Source: a bacterium (lineage in GTDB: Bacteria > Zhuqueibacterota > Zhuqueibacteria > Residuimicrobiales > Krinioviventaceae). Taken from it: 64,000 nucleotides of DNA. The stretch spans positions 21,001 to 85,000 of the forward strand of contig JAKQIY010000065.1 of assembly GCA_029561455.1 (NCBI GenBank). Reading direction: 5' to 3'. The position numbers were made by a program, and so were the translations under genes. Positions 16,880 to 26,738 of this stretch are shown here, one piece after another (position 1 is the stretch's first letter; each line of letters starts with the position of its first letter). The notes beneath the pieces were generated by a model. That model was not told the DNA's origin. It did not search any database and was given only the letters and a program-made list of their open reading frames with translations.

Positions 16880-19180
16880 TTATAAGACTATTTTTTGCTT
16901 TAAAATATATTTTTTTAAATTATCAACTTCACTTTCAAACTCGGTCAGATAACTTCCGGCCTGGTCAAGTTGTCCCTGAATAGCGCAATTTTCCAGGCTT
17001 TCAGCGCAATAAGCCAACCTGACGGCGGTTAAATTTGCCGCACCGCCGCGGATGCGATGTGCTGTGGTACGGAGTTTTTCACTATCCTGGTTGTTTCTGG
17101 CTGTATATAATATCTTGATCTGTTCATCAAGGTTGTCCAGGAATTCTTTTAATACATTATCCAGCGCCGGTTTATTTCCACCAAATTCATATATTGCCCT
17201 TTTATAATCAAATGGCGCCATAGTTTTCCAGAGAATACTGTTGCGGCGATCCGGCGCTTTATTAATTTCCTTATTTTGATTCTTACCTGTTATCCAGTTA
17301 TCAATAAATGGTAAAAAAGAATCCCTGCGTACTGGTTTTATCAATATATCATTCATTCCGGCTTGAACACAATTCTGCCGCGAAGTACTATCGGCATGGG
17401 CGGTAATGGCTATGATCGGTTTGTTTTTGCACAGGGAATTCCCTGAACGTATTGCCCGCGCCGCCTGGTAGCCATCCATTTCCGGCATTTGTACATCCAG
17501 CAATATTAAATCATATTCTTTATCATTGCATGCCGCTACGGCCATGGCGCCATTCTGTACAGAATCGACGCTGTAACCGGTAGTGGTCAAATGCTGTAAC
17601 ACGACCTGTAGATTGGGTAAATAATCCTCGGCAACCAGGATTTTTCCGGTTTTTAGTTTCTTATCATGCAAAGCGGCTTGGTTTGCATCACCGGCTTGCT
17701 GTTCAACACTCTTTTCCGGTGCAAATTTAAAAGGTGTTGTAAACCAGAACCGGCTGCCTTTGCCCGGTTCACTTTCCAGGCCGCAAGTTCCACCCATTAA
17801 TTCCACCAGTTGCCTGGCAATAGTTGTTCCCAGGCCGGTGCCGCCATATTTTCGGGTGATGCTGCCATCGGCCTGTGTAAAGCTGTTAAAAATTTCCTGA
17901 TGTTTTTCTTTGGGAATGCCGATGCCGGTATCAATAATAGAAAACAACAGGGTCATATCGGCATAATTCTGCCGGTTTTCCGTGCTTTCAACCCGAATGT
18001 GGATCGACCCTTGTTCTGTAAATTTAACCGCATTACCGCTCAGGTTCATCAAAACCTGCAATAAACGTAATTCATCTCCCTGCAAATAACGCGGGGTATC
18101 TTGCGGAATATCTATAATAAAAGCAATACCTTTATCACGGGCTAGCGAGCCAAGACTGCCCGACAAGCGCTCCAGCAGTGCATACAAATCAAAAGGCCGG
18201 TTTTCGATCAGCATTTTCCCGGCTTCGATTTTTGCATGATCCAATAGATCACCAATCAGCATTAATAGTAAATCCGCCTGCTGCAAAACCAATCCGGCAT
18301 TTTGATGAATTTCCGGCAGGGAGCCGGAAAGTTGAATCGACTCGGCAAAACCGATAATACAATTCAAGGGGGTACGAATTTCATGGGAAACATTAAAAAC
18401 CAATTGTGATTTTAAGCGACTGGCGTCTTCGGCCAGTTTTTTGGCATAATACAATTTTTCTTCCGCCAGGGAACGTTCCAGGTAGGCGGCGATGATTTCA
18501 CTTGAGGTTTCCAGCATACGAATATCCGCTTCATTCCAATGCCGTTTTTCATGAATATCATCGAAACCGATAACACCATACCACTTTTCATTAATAAATA
18601 TGGGAATAACCACAATAGAAACAATTGATTGACTGTTTAAAATCTGCCGTCCCGGTTCAGTAAAATCATCAATAATGCCAATGACCGGTTTTCGCTGGCT
18701 GAGGATCTCGGCATAGTTGTTTAAACCCTGGCTATAACAAATATTCTTAAAATCATACCCCATGCTACGCAGACAATTTATCCCTTTTGCGCACACTTCG
18801 TGAGTTTTGCGGGCGTATAAAACATTATCCGGATCGGTAAAATTTTCAAATATGTAAACTCGGCTGGCCTGGGAAGCCTGTAATAAAAAGGGCAAAGCAT
18901 TATCGATGGCTTTATCTTTTGTTATCAATAATGCCTGAGAAAAATTTGCTATACCGGTTTCATAGCGTAATCGAATGGCGAGTTCTTCGCGGGCTTGTTT
19001 TCTTTCCTTAATCTCGGCCTGCAACTGCTCATTGGTCTGCAAAAGTTTTGAATAAATTTCAAAATAATTACGTCGTGAAATTTCATATTCTTCCGTAGTC
19101 AACCGTAAATCGTTGACGAGATGCTTGATCTCGGTTTCATATTCCAGTAAAATTTCAGGTTTTATATCTGCTACAGGCAT
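16880..19180 (-). CDS. Hybrid sensor histidine kinase (GAF-HisKA-HATPase-REC-HPt)
   Basis: A 766-residue cytoplasmic phosphorelay kinase with no transmembrane segment. Order: coiled coil (about 10-70), GAF-like sensor (about 75-235), HisKA with His266 in VFNVSHEIRTPL, ATPase N-box NLSGNAVKF (379-387), DTGIGIP, GGTGLGTTIA (446-455), receiver domain (about 512-630; Asp562 in LLDVQMPEMDG, Lys in IKPV), and a C-terminal HPt domain with His708 in AHRIRGGAANL. The HPt motif varies from the usual AHxLKG by having Arg in place of Lys. Its start overlaps the HDOD stop (TAATG), so the two are translationally coupled. Confidence 0.93.
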   Translation of the reverse strand: MPVADIKPEILLEYETEIKHLVNDLRLTTEEYEISRRNYFEIYSKLLQTNEQLQAEIKERKQAREELAIRLRYETGIANFSQALLITKDKAIDNALPFLLQASQASRVYIFENFTDPDNVLYARKTHEVCAKGINCLRSMGYDFKNICYSQGLNNYAEILSQRKPVIGIIDDFTEPGRQILNSQSIVSIVVIPIFINEKWYGVIGFDDIHEKRHWNEADIRMLETSSEIIAAYLERSLAEEKLYYAKKLAEDASRLKSQLVFNVSHEIRTPLNCIIGFAESIQLSGSLPEIHQNAGLVLQQADLLLMLIGDLLDHAKIEAGKMLIENRPFDLYALLERLSGSLGSLARDKGIAFIIDIPQDTPRYLQGDELRLLQVLMNLSGNAVKFTEQGSIHIRVESTENRQNYADMTLLFSIIDTGIGIPKEKHQEIFNSFTQADGSITRKYGGTGLGTTIARQLVELMGGTCGLESEPGKGSRFWFTTPFKFAPEKSVEQQAGDANQAALHDKKLKTGKILVAEDYLPNLQVVLQHLTTTGYSVDSVQNGAMAVAACNDKEYDLILLDVQMPEMDGYQAARAIRSGNSLCKNKPIIAITAHADSTSRQNCVQAGMNDILIKPVRRDSFLPFIDNWITGKNQNKEINKAPDRRNSILWKTMAPFDYKRAIYEFGGNKPALDNVLKEFLDNLDEQIKILYTARNNQDSEKLRTTAHRIRGGAANLTAVRLAYCAESLENCAIQGQLDQAGSYLTEFESEVDNLKKYILKQKIVL

Positions 19181-20061
19181 TAAAAAATTCCCATCTCTTC
19201 CATTTTCCGGATTTCATTTTGCATGTTTTTGGCGATCAATCCAAGCGCTATCGGATTCAGATTTAATTTTTTCATACAACTTTTATACAACTCGTCATCT
19301 GGAAAAGGTTCATCACCGTAACCAATCTTTTGCGACTGACAGAAATAATTTGCTACATATAAAGTACAGGATATTTTACTGAATTTTTCCACCACTCGAT
19401 CCGGTTTATGGTGAAAGCCAATAGCCATAACATACTCTTCCGGCAACCCCCAATTATCAGTTATTCGCAAACCAACATCCTGGTGAGTAAAGCCCCACAC
19501 CTCATTCTCTGCCTGCATTAAATTGATCGAGTTATCGTTCGCCAGTTTAATAACACGTTTAAAATCCTGTTGCAAAAACTGGTCTATGGCAATAATGCCA
19601 ATATCATGCAGCAGACCGGCCACATACGCATTTTCACCACGTTCGCCATATTCCCGGCGATAAATCATTTTTCCCATCAGCGCAACAGCAAAACAATGCC
19701 GCCACAGCATGGGTCGTGAATAACCATCGTACACGTCATTTCTTTTAAAAATCTCACACACTTTTTGACTGAGCACCAGTTCTTTCAAGGCATTAAATCC
19801 AAGCCAGATGACCGCCTGATCGATTTCGCTGATTTTATTTTGTGGTGAATAATAAGCGGAATTTGCCACTTTTAAGACCCGCGCGGTTAGCGGCGGATCC
19901 ACCTGGATAATTTCTTCAATATCGCCAACTGTTGAATCGGGATCATTTATTATACGAATTATACTGGTGACCACACTTTTTATTGTGGATATGTCTGAAC
20001 CGTTTACTTTATGTAAAAGATTTTCCAGCTTATCTTCTTGTTCTTTTTCCATCATTGACAT
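19180..20061 (-). CDS. HDOD-domain signalling protein
   Basis: A 293-residue protein consisting mainly of one HDOD domain, a catalytically silent relative of HD phosphohydrolases. Typical segments are IQVDPPLTARVLKVANSAYY, AVIWLGFNALKELVLS, GLLHDIGIIAIDQF and WGFTHQDVGLRITDNWGLPE. HDOD proteins act in signalling, motility and c-di-GMP-linked networks. First gene of the HDOD-kinase-regulator set. Confidence 0.9.
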   Translation of the reverse strand: MSMMEKEQEDKLENLLHKVNGSDISTIKSVVTSIIRIINDPDSTVGDIEEIIQVDPPLTARVLKVANSAYYSPQNKISEIDQAVIWLGFNALKELVLSQKVCEIFKRNDVYDGYSRPMLWRHCFAVALMGKMIYRREYGERGENAYVAGLLHDIGIIAIDQFLQQDFKRVIKLANDNSINLMQAENEVWGFTHQDVGLRITDNWGLPEEYVMAIGFHHKPDRVVEKFSKISCTLYVANYFCQSQKIGYGDEPFPDDELYKSCMKKLNLNPIALGLIAKNMQNEIRKMEEMGIF

Positions 20062-20688
20062 CCATCATAAAGTTTTTCGAATAATATAGCAATTTTTACT
20101 ATTATGTCAAGCAGTTTTCAGGTTTCAAATACTATTTTTTTTATTTATAAAAATTATAATGAAAATATCGATGAGTCCTTAATATAGTAATATTTTCTAT
20201 CATTCATACAACTACCTTATAAAGTTATTTAAATGACTGGTTCTACTTAAATTTAATAATATAACATCATAATATTTTAAAACATGCCTTACACTTAAAA
20301 AAACAGGTCTGCAATTTAGGATAATTTTTTACATAACCGGATTTTAATTACAAAACATTCTTGCATCTAATATATACTTACTGATGTTATGCATTATAAT
20401 ACAATATTCCTATGCAAAAGTAAGTAAAAAATTCCCATTTTTAAAAATTTGGCATACATATTGAAATAAATGAATCAAAAGAATGATTGAAAAGATGAAG
20501 GCAATATAAATAATCATTAATTATATTAAACTTAACAATAAAAAAATAATTTAAATTTCAATCATCAAAATAAAATCTTGAGGCGCACAAGACACAAAAA
20601 TGAAAGCGTGTTTCCAAAATGTCCCAATGAAATTAGTCAAGATAAATCCTTTTAAAGCCTACCGGTTTTACAAGGCAGGAGTAAAATT
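20062..20688. other. AT-rich divergent promoter region
   Basis: Between the diverging HDOD gene (minus) and lyase gene (plus). Very AT-rich, no gene supported. Promoters for both directions are expected, but many AT boxes make a specific choice unsafe. A short gcct...aggc stem lies just before the lyase ribosome-binding site at about 20658-20678. Confidence 0.45.
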
Positions 20689-23600
20689 ATGAATAAAACA
20701 AGAAAAAACAATATGAACAAGTTGGGTATATACAATAGAAAAAATGTATTTTCATTTCTAGTCATCTTTGTACTAATACTGCTTGGAAGCGAGTTTGGAT
20801 TTACCGAATCCCATCCAATCTGGAATCCTACTGGTGATGTAACTACCCTGCAAACCAGTGTTGCAGATTATGTTAATATGACCGACACGCAACTGCGCAG
20901 TCAGTTGACCACCGCCGGAGGTAAAGCCGAACCGCATAATATCGAAATGGTTGATATTACTTATAATTTTGCCCTGTTATATCATTTAACAGGTAACAGC
21001 AGTTATGCACACAAATCCGCCGTGTTACTGGATCGTTATGCCGAAGTATTTCCAAGCTGGCCGCTCGATTATAGCGACAGCCGCGGTCATTATATGTGGT
21101 GGGATAACTGGTTTCACCGCGATCTCGGCATGGTTGCCCGTTACCTGGCCCAGGCGTATGACCTGTTATACAACAGCGGCGCTTTTGAAGCGATTGCTGC
21201 CGGTACCAGAGATAAAGTGAAATCTTTTTTAATCAAAGTTGTTCAGGTGGATTTTGGTTACCAATTTTACTTTTTCAATGCTGCCGGCACCAGGCCGCTT
21301 GGCATTATGGTATTTGGACGCGTTTTGGATGATCCGGAACTCGTTCATCTCGGTTTCTGGTATTACAACCAGATGATCCACGAAATGTATACCTATGAAG
21401 GCTTTTTTTATGAAGGTAATTATGAATATATGGCCAGTCATGTAGGGACATTAAGTTCGCCGGATTATAAATTCTTCTTTGAAGGCTATTCCGATCCGCC
21501 AGGTTATGTTCACACTCCTTTTGACAGCCGTTACGACCCCACTCGCATTGATAATCTCAATTTTGACGCCCTGTTCAAACCCAAATTGGACAGGATGCTT
21601 ACAATGTTGTGGGATACCACTTTTCCCGATCTCATCTGGCCGGTTTTAAATGAAACCTTTTCTTACCCCATCGGGTATAGCAGCCGGGGCTACCATTATC
21701 TCAAATCCCCCCTGCAAAACACTACTTTGATGGGCGGCATTGGTCACGCCGCTTTAACCTATGGCACAGGTCGCCAACAAACCCAGGTCCGGTTCGATTT
21801 CAGTCCTTCCATTGGCCATCAACATGCCGATGCGTTGCATCTGCTCTATTATTGTAAAGATGAAGAAGTCGTCGGCGGCACCGGTTACAGCCACATGGAT
21901 CGCGACTGGAATTTTACTACCTTGAACCAAAACCTGGTTGTTGTTAATGGTGTAGATCAAAAATACGATTATTGGACAAATTATACTTATTCCCCATACA
22001 TACCGGGTCAGGGCAGGATCAGCGGCCGGCCGGTTACTCAGCCGATGGAGGATACCAACCTTCACAATAATATTTTGATCTTTGAACCAGCCTATCAGGA
22101 TTTTGATAAAGTTCAGGTCGTTGAAGTGGATGCCAAAGATGCATATAGTCAGTTGAATGTTTCCCGCTACCAGCGCATGCTGGCCCTGACCAATATTGTC
22201 GATAATGATATGTATCTGGTCGATTTCTTCAGGGTCAAAGGTGGCACACAATATGATTGGACTATACATGGCGGTCATGTTACCCTTTGGGAACCGGTGC
22301 ATCCCCCATATTCTGCCAATACCAATTTGGCTATGAGCAGCACCTCCGGTACTTTTGGAAAAATGAATTTTACCCAACGAGCAACTACCGGCAATAACTG
22401 GTATGGCGAATTCAATTATAACGGTGTTATTAACCGGTTTATCATGTGCGGTAAAGCCAATACCACAGTTTATAGAGGCACAGGTCCGCAATCGGTCAAG
22501 GATGCCACAACCCCGCATGATTATTTTGTTGCCAGACGAACGGCGTCGACCAGTACTGATGAAAATTTCCTGGTTGTACACGAAACTTACACCTCTGCTC
22601 CCCATATTCAGTCCATTGAACAACTGACTTTTACTGGCGATGTAGGTACCGCCATTGGCGTTAAAATAACTCTTGATAACGGCATTGTTGATTATGTTAT
22701 CCACACCCTGGATGATGGGCCATCTTATCCGGCGCGTCAGGTTAGCGGCGTTGATAACCTCGTTATCAAAGGCAGGTTTGGTCATATCAGGGTTACCAAT
22801 AACGTAGTGACCTGGATGAAGCTGGTGCAAGGCGCATCGCTCAGCTACGGTACACGGATGATTCAATCAACTAAAGGCGATTATGCCTATAGAGGTTCTG
22901 TTACCGATGTTAACCGTAAAGAAGGCGGAGACAGTGAAAACAGCTTTGTCGTCAACACCTCTCTTCCCAGCAATGGCGATTTGGTCGGCCAGACCCTGAT
23001 CGTTACCTGGGGTAACGGCTGGAAGTGGGGGTACAAAATTAAAAATGTAATCGGCAACCGTGTTATTACCGAAGAAGATCCCGGTTTTAATTTAAATGGC
23101 AGTACTGTAGATATGAAATACTTCCCTACCGGTCAATATGCCGGACCGGTAACATTCATCATTCCTGGAACTGCTGTAATGGATGAGAACGGGTTGATCA
23201 ACAGCGTTGAAGGCGAACAGGTGTCGGGCGATGTCACCCCGCCCACGGTGTTAAGTTCCGTTCCGTTAAATAATGCTCAGGATATTGACGGCAAAGCGCC
23301 GATTGTGATCACTTTTTCTGAGGCTATGAATACCGGTAGCGTACAATCAGCATTTTCTATAACTCCGGCAGCCAATATGGGCTTTAACTGGAGTGGCAAT
23401 ATACTCACACTTACTCCGCTCACCTCCCTGGCGGCAACCCAGCAATATGTGCTTAAAATAAGCGGCGCGGCTACCGATATTGCCGGAAATTTCCTCGATG
23501 GCGATAACGACGGCACTGCAGCCGATGATTTCATTTTAAATTTTAAAACCAAAACCCCGCCGGCTCCGGTTTACCTCTTTGTTGAAGCTGAAACCGGTAC

Positions 23601-24591
23601 GCTAACAGCGCCGATGGTACTTGGCTCCGATCCACTGGCTTTTGGATATTCCTTTGTGCAAATACCGAACGGCGCCGGTAATACAGGCAATGGCGCTGCA
23701 GAAATTCCATTCTCCGTTCCGGCCAATGATACCTATATCATTTGGGGTAGAATTATAGCGCCAACCGGCAGCGATGATTCATATTTTGTGCTTTTAGATA
23801 ATGATCGCGAAAGGATCTGGGATTGCCTGTACGATAACAGCTGGTCGCCAAACTGGAAATGGGATATGATTTCCGAACGCGGCACAGGTACTTTTGATAA
23901 TCCGCAGTACGATCCCGGTTTGTTTACACTCACAGCCGGTACCCATGTTCTCAAACTGAAACAACGTGAAGACGGGGTTATGCTGGATAGAATTCTTGTC
24001 ACCAATGACCTCAGCTTTAACCCTGAAACTGTTACCGGACTGGTGCAATATAACTTACCGGCAGGGTATGGAACGGTAGCCCTGCCCGTTAAAAATGATA
24101 AAATTACCAAAGCCAGCGAACTGGCGGCTGCTATTGAAGCCCAACTGGGCGCTAATACGGTTAACGGTATATCCTACTGGAATCAGGCTACGCAAAAATT
24201 TGTCAGTTTTGCCCCGCATTTGCCGGCCTTTTTGCAAGGACCCAATTTTACTATACCGATTGGCCTACCGATCCTGACCAATACCACAACCAGCGGCAAC
24301 TGGACTTTGATCGGTACAATAGATGAAATAAATTACAGTTTAGGCCAAGGCTATAATACTATAGCCCTGGAGTTAACGCAAAGCGCTATAACCAAAGCTA
24401 GTGAACTGGCCACGGCAATTGAAGCGCAAATAGGCGCCAATGCAGTTAACGGTCTCTCTTATTGGAATACGGCAACGCAAAAATGGGTCAGTTATGCTCC
24501 GCATTTGCCGGTTTTCCTGCGTGGCACGGATTTCCAGACCTATCCGGGTCACTATTATCTGGTTAATATGGTTACATCAGGAAATTTTTAA
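20689..24591 (+). CDS. Secreted multidomain heparinase II/III-family polysaccharide lyase
   Basis: A 1300-residue secreted enzyme. A GGAG lies 9 nt before the ATG. A signal peptide covers about 1-40 (hydrophobic FSFLVIFVLILLGSEFGF). An alpha-helical toroid spans about 45-330, followed by the heparinase II/III-type beta-sheet domain with the histidine motif GHQHADALHLL (about 377-387) and the VVGGTGYS turn. Then come a Big_5-type Ig-like domain (about 847-957, TPPTVLSSVPLNNAQDI), a beta-sandwich like a carbohydrate-binding module (about 960-1115), and two tandem repeats of about 85-95 residues (1119-1213 and 1214-1300) sharing ITKASELA.AIEAQ.GAN.VNG.SYWN and FAPHLP/YAPHLP. The catalytic half is paralogous to the gene at 26739. 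It probably eliminates uronate-containing glycans; the substrate is unknown. Confidence 0.88.
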   Translation: MNKTRKNNMNKLGIYNRKNVFSFLVIFVLILLGSEFGFTESHPIWNPTGDVTTLQTSVADYVNMTDTQLRSQLTTAGGKAEPHNIEMVDITYNFALLYHLTGNSSYAHKSAVLLDRYAEVFPSWPLDYSDSRGHYMWWDNWFHRDLGMVARYLAQAYDLLYNSGAFEAIAAGTRDKVKSFLIKVVQVDFGYQFYFFNAAGTRPLGIMVFGRVLDDPELVHLGFWYYNQMIHEMYTYEGFFYEGNYEYMASHVGTLSSPDYKFFFEGYSDPPGYVHTPFDSRYDPTRIDNLNFDALFKPKLDRMLTMLWDTTFPDLIWPVLNETFSYPIGYSSRGYHYLKSPLQNTTLMGGIGHAALTYGTGRQQTQVRFDFSPSIGHQHADALHLLYYCKDEEVVGGTGYSHMDRDWNFTTLNQNLVVVNGVDQKYDYWTNYTYSPYIPGQGRISGRPVTQPMEDTNLHNNILIFEPAYQDFDKVQVVEVDAKDAYSQLNVSRYQRMLALTNIVDNDMYLVDFFRVKGGTQYDWTIHGGHVTLWEPVHPPYSANTNLAMSSTSGTFGKMNFTQRATTGNNWYGEFNYNGVINRFIMCGKANTTVYRGTGPQSVKDATTPHDYFVARRTASTSTDENFLVVHETYTSAPHIQSIEQLTFTGDVGTAIGVKITLDNGIVDYVIHTLDDGPSYPARQVSGVDNLVIKGRFGHIRVTNNVVTWMKLVQGASLSYGTRMIQSTKGDYAYRGSVTDVNRKEGGDSENSFVVNTSLPSNGDLVGQTLIVTWGNGWKWGYKIKNVIGNRVITEEDPGFNLNGSTVDMKYFPTGQYAGPVTFIIPGTAVMDENGLINSVEGEQVSGDVTPPTVLSSVPLNNAQDIDGKAPIVITFSEAMNTGSVQSAFSITPAANMGFNWSGNILTLTPLTSLAATQQYVLKISGAATDIAGNFLDGDNDGTAADDFILNFKTKTPPAPVYLFVEAETGTLTAPMVLGSDPLAFGYSFVQIPNGAGNTGNGAAEIPFSVPANDTYIIWGRIIAPTGSDDSYFVLLDNDRERIWDCLYDNSWSPNWKWDMISERGTGTFDNPQYDPGLFTLTAGTHVLKLKQREDGVMLDRILVTNDLSFNPETVTGLVQYNLPAGYGTVALPVKNDKITKASELAAAIEAQLGANTVNGISYWNQATQKFVSFAPHLPAFLQGPNFTIPIGLPILTNTTTSGNWTLIGTIDEINYSLGQGYNTIALELTQSAITKASELATAIEAQIGANAVNGLSYWNTATQKWVSYAPHLPVFLRGTDFQTYPGHYYLVNMVTSGNF

Positions 24592-24629
24592 TAAAACAAC
24601 ACACACACTAATTTCTTGAACCTCCCCGC

Positions 24630-24680
24630 CAGGGTCAGCCTTGAACAAGCATTACCGCTTTCAGGCTGACCCTGTCTTTT
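24630..24680 (+). terminator. Rho-independent terminator of the 1300-aa lyase gene
   Basis: Perfect 12-bp stem cagggtcagcct (24630-24641) / aggctgaccctg (24663-24674) with a 21-nt loop, followed by TCTTTTA. It lies 38 bp past the stop codon. Confidence 0.82.
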
Positions 24681-25060
24681 ACAAGACACACTTCCTTTTT
24701 GCCTGCTGTACAAACCAAGTTGATAATAAAAACCTTTTTTCTGCTACATCCTGATGATGAAAAATAAAAGATAACACATGACTGTGCCGGCAGAGTGATC
24801 GTATTCCCTCCAGGATTATCGTCAAGCCAATTTTCGGGTTAACAAACCAAAAACGAGAGATACAGCCAGTTCAACAAAGCGGCTTTCCAGCTTTTACAAA
24901 AACAGCAATAAACACAATTGACCTGTTACCTGAAAATATTCCATGCTTTTGCCAAATCATCATTTAATATCATCAGAAATTATCAAAAACAGGCTTCCTT
25001 TATTCCACTAGAAGAAAAACAATCCATCATGGCGTTTCCTACCAATCCCCCGGTTCTATA

Positions 25061-25084
25061 CTCTGTCCATAAAAATGGACAGAG
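25061..25084. repeat. Perfect 10-bp inverted repeat with AAAA loop
   Basis: ctctgtccat (25061-25070), aaaa, atggacagag (25075-25084), followed by CTTTTC. It could be a terminator-like hairpin, but no gene ends nearby. Confidence 0.7.
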
Positions 25085-25147
25085 CTTTTCAGCATAGTAA
25101 TTTAACCTTTATTAAACGGCTCATGCCACAAAAAGCCAAAGGGCTTA

Positions 25148-25181
25148 TTAAAAGTTGTCCCCTCGAAGGGACAACTTTTAA
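25148..25181. repeat. Perfect 14-bp inverted repeat
   Basis: ttaaaagttgtccc (25148-25161) and gggacaacttttaa (25168-25181) around a 6-nt ctcgaa loop. It is too perfect to be chance in this AT-rich stretch. It may be an operator-like site, an RNA hairpin or the trace of a small mobile repeat. Confidence 0.75.
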
Positions 25182-25346
25182 AGCACACTGTGCCCAAGTT
25201 ATTTATTTTCAATATCTTATTGTATCAATGAAAATTAAAAGCTGCATCTTATTGTAAATAATGATTTTAAGTCTGCAATTTTTGGCTTTCCCGGTGGCAT
25301 GGTACTTGAATAAGGGTATAGTGAAACAGTAATAAAAAACTTAACA

Positions 25347-26378
25347 ATGGAAAAGACAATGTTTACATTCAATATAAAATCCAGAACAATCCTCGGTGCG
25401 GCTTTATTCATGTTCATGCTGCTTTCAATAGTTCCCGATGCTTTAGCTCAGGCCCCAAAACACATTTGGTCATTTGTCTACAATTCCGATGGTTCAACCC
25501 CGGCTAATGGCGACATAACGATCAGAGTTTATCTGCAAAAAAATCCAGGTAATGTTATTACCACCTCCAATACTGCCAACGGTTGGGAATATGACATTAA
25601 CAATGCCTGGAGTTTTTTTCCGAATCCGTCCGAAAGTACTCCCACCAGCGCAACAGTAGATGATGTTGTTGTTATAGAATTTGAAAATACCGGCAGCAGC
25701 GCTCATAACGGTGAAAGCAGTGTACTTACCGGCGCACTGGATGAGAATATGTATCAGCAAATTGGTAATAATAATTTTGCCTTACCGGTTGAATTATCTC
25801 ATTTTTCCGCCACTGAAGAAAACGGCGCCGTTGTGTTAAATTGGGCAACTGCAACAGAGACCATCAATCTCGGTTTTAATGTATATCGTTCGGAAGAAGG
25901 CATGAATCAGTTCCAGAAAATAAATGACAAGATCATTGCCGGACATGGTACTTCTGCTGAGAAACACACTTATAGCTTTACAGACAATGATGTTACTTTT
26001 TCAAAAACCTTTGAATACAAGCTGGAAAATATTAATGCCGACGGCACCAGCAAAATATCGGGCCAGTTATCAATAACTATCGAATCACAACAACTGCCGT
26101 CAAGTTTTTCAATTTCTCAAAACTACCCGAATCCCTTTAACCCAACCACTTCTATCAACTACTCTTTGCCCCGCAATACTCAAGTTAATATCATTATCTA
26201 CAACACTCTGGGCGAAGTAGTAAAAGAACTCGTCAATTCCCGCCAGGATGCCGGTTCTTATACAATAATGTGGGATGGTTATTCCGATCTGGGTAACCCG
26301 GTAGCCTCTGGAATGTATTTTTACGAAATTAAAGCCGACAATTTTAACCAGGTTAAAAAGATGACTTTATCCAGGTAA
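25347..26378 (+). CDS. Secreted FN3 protein with C-terminal 'PNPFNP' sorting domain
   Basis: A 343-residue secreted protein. A signal peptide covers about residues 1-35 (ILGAALFMFMLLSIVPDALAQ). The N-terminal 100 residues after it form a small beta domain, and residues about 150-250 an FN3-like fold (PVELSHFSATEENGAVVLNW). The last 80 residues form the sorting/FlgD-like domain: ISQNYPNPFNPTT, then GEVVKELV, MWDGYSDLGNPVASGMYFYEI and MTLSR. Such domains direct passage through the outer membrane by a type IX-like route in related phyla. It is a paralog of the protein at 29568, with the same layout throughout. A second ATG (25359) has GGAAAAG before it and may be the real start. Function unknown; its position beside the lyases suggests a glycan-related surface role. 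Confidence 0.85.
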   Translation: MEKTMFTFNIKSRTILGAALFMFMLLSIVPDALAQAPKHIWSFVYNSDGSTPANGDITIRVYLQKNPGNVITTSNTANGWEYDINNAWSFFPNPSESTPTSATVDDVVVIEFENTGSSAHNGESSVLTGALDENMYQQIGNNNFALPVELSHFSATEENGAVVLNWATATETINLGFNVYRSEEGMNQFQKINDKIIAGHGTSAEKHTYSFTDNDVTFSKTFEYKLENINADGTSKISGQLSITIESQQLPSSFSISQNYPNPFNPTTSINYSLPRNTQVNIIIYNTLGEVVKELVNSRQDAGSYTIMWDGYSDLGNPVASGMYFYEIKADNFNQVKKMTLSR

Positions 26379-26738
26379 TACCTGAACAGTACAATATATA
26401 AATCTCTCCTCCCTCCAATGCTGCCCCCGTAAAATTTACGGGGGTTCTTTTTTTCCAGCCGCAAAAACATCCTGCTAGTTGTATTTATTATTGATGAATT
26501 AGTGATTTATTTTTTATACCAATTTTCATATATTCGGCTATGGTCTGGTTCTGATAGTTGACCACAGTATAATAACAAGATAATTACACTAATGCCTGCA
26601 CAGAATTAACGTGACTGATAAATTATAATTCCAACGACCGCTGCAGAATAAAGGCTGCTTTGGCAAGAGTCGAATAATGAAATAAATTATTCCTGAAAAG
26701 CATTTTATTATATGTAATCATTTTTTTGAAAGGACAAT
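26379..26738. other. Intergenic region before the second lyase gene
   Basis: Contains the terminator at 26424-26456 and then about 280 bp of AT-rich sequence that should include the promoter of the lyase at 26739. No gene supported. Confidence 0.5.
26424..26456 (+). terminator. Rho-independent terminator of the sorting-domain protein gene
   Basis: Palindrome cccccgtaaa (26424-26433) / tttacggggg (26435-26444), followed by TTCTTTTTTTCC, 45 bp past the stop codon. Confidence 0.9.

Larger units (their letters stand above)
24592..25346. other. Intergenic region with three hairpins
   Basis: No gene supported. It holds the terminator of the upstream lyase gene (24630-24680) and two further perfect inverted repeats (25061-25084, 25148-25181), listed separately. 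The remainder shows nothing recognisable. Confidence 0.5.

Noticed and set aside
21754..22866. 370-codon open frame antisense to the first lyase gene
   Set aside because: It lies fully inside a well-supported gene on the other strand, has no family resemblance, and a similar antisense opening recurs in the paralog, as expected from shared codon usage.
25075..25257. 60-codon plus-strand frame
   Set aside because: It starts inside one inverted repeat and spans the other; its codons follow the hairpins.
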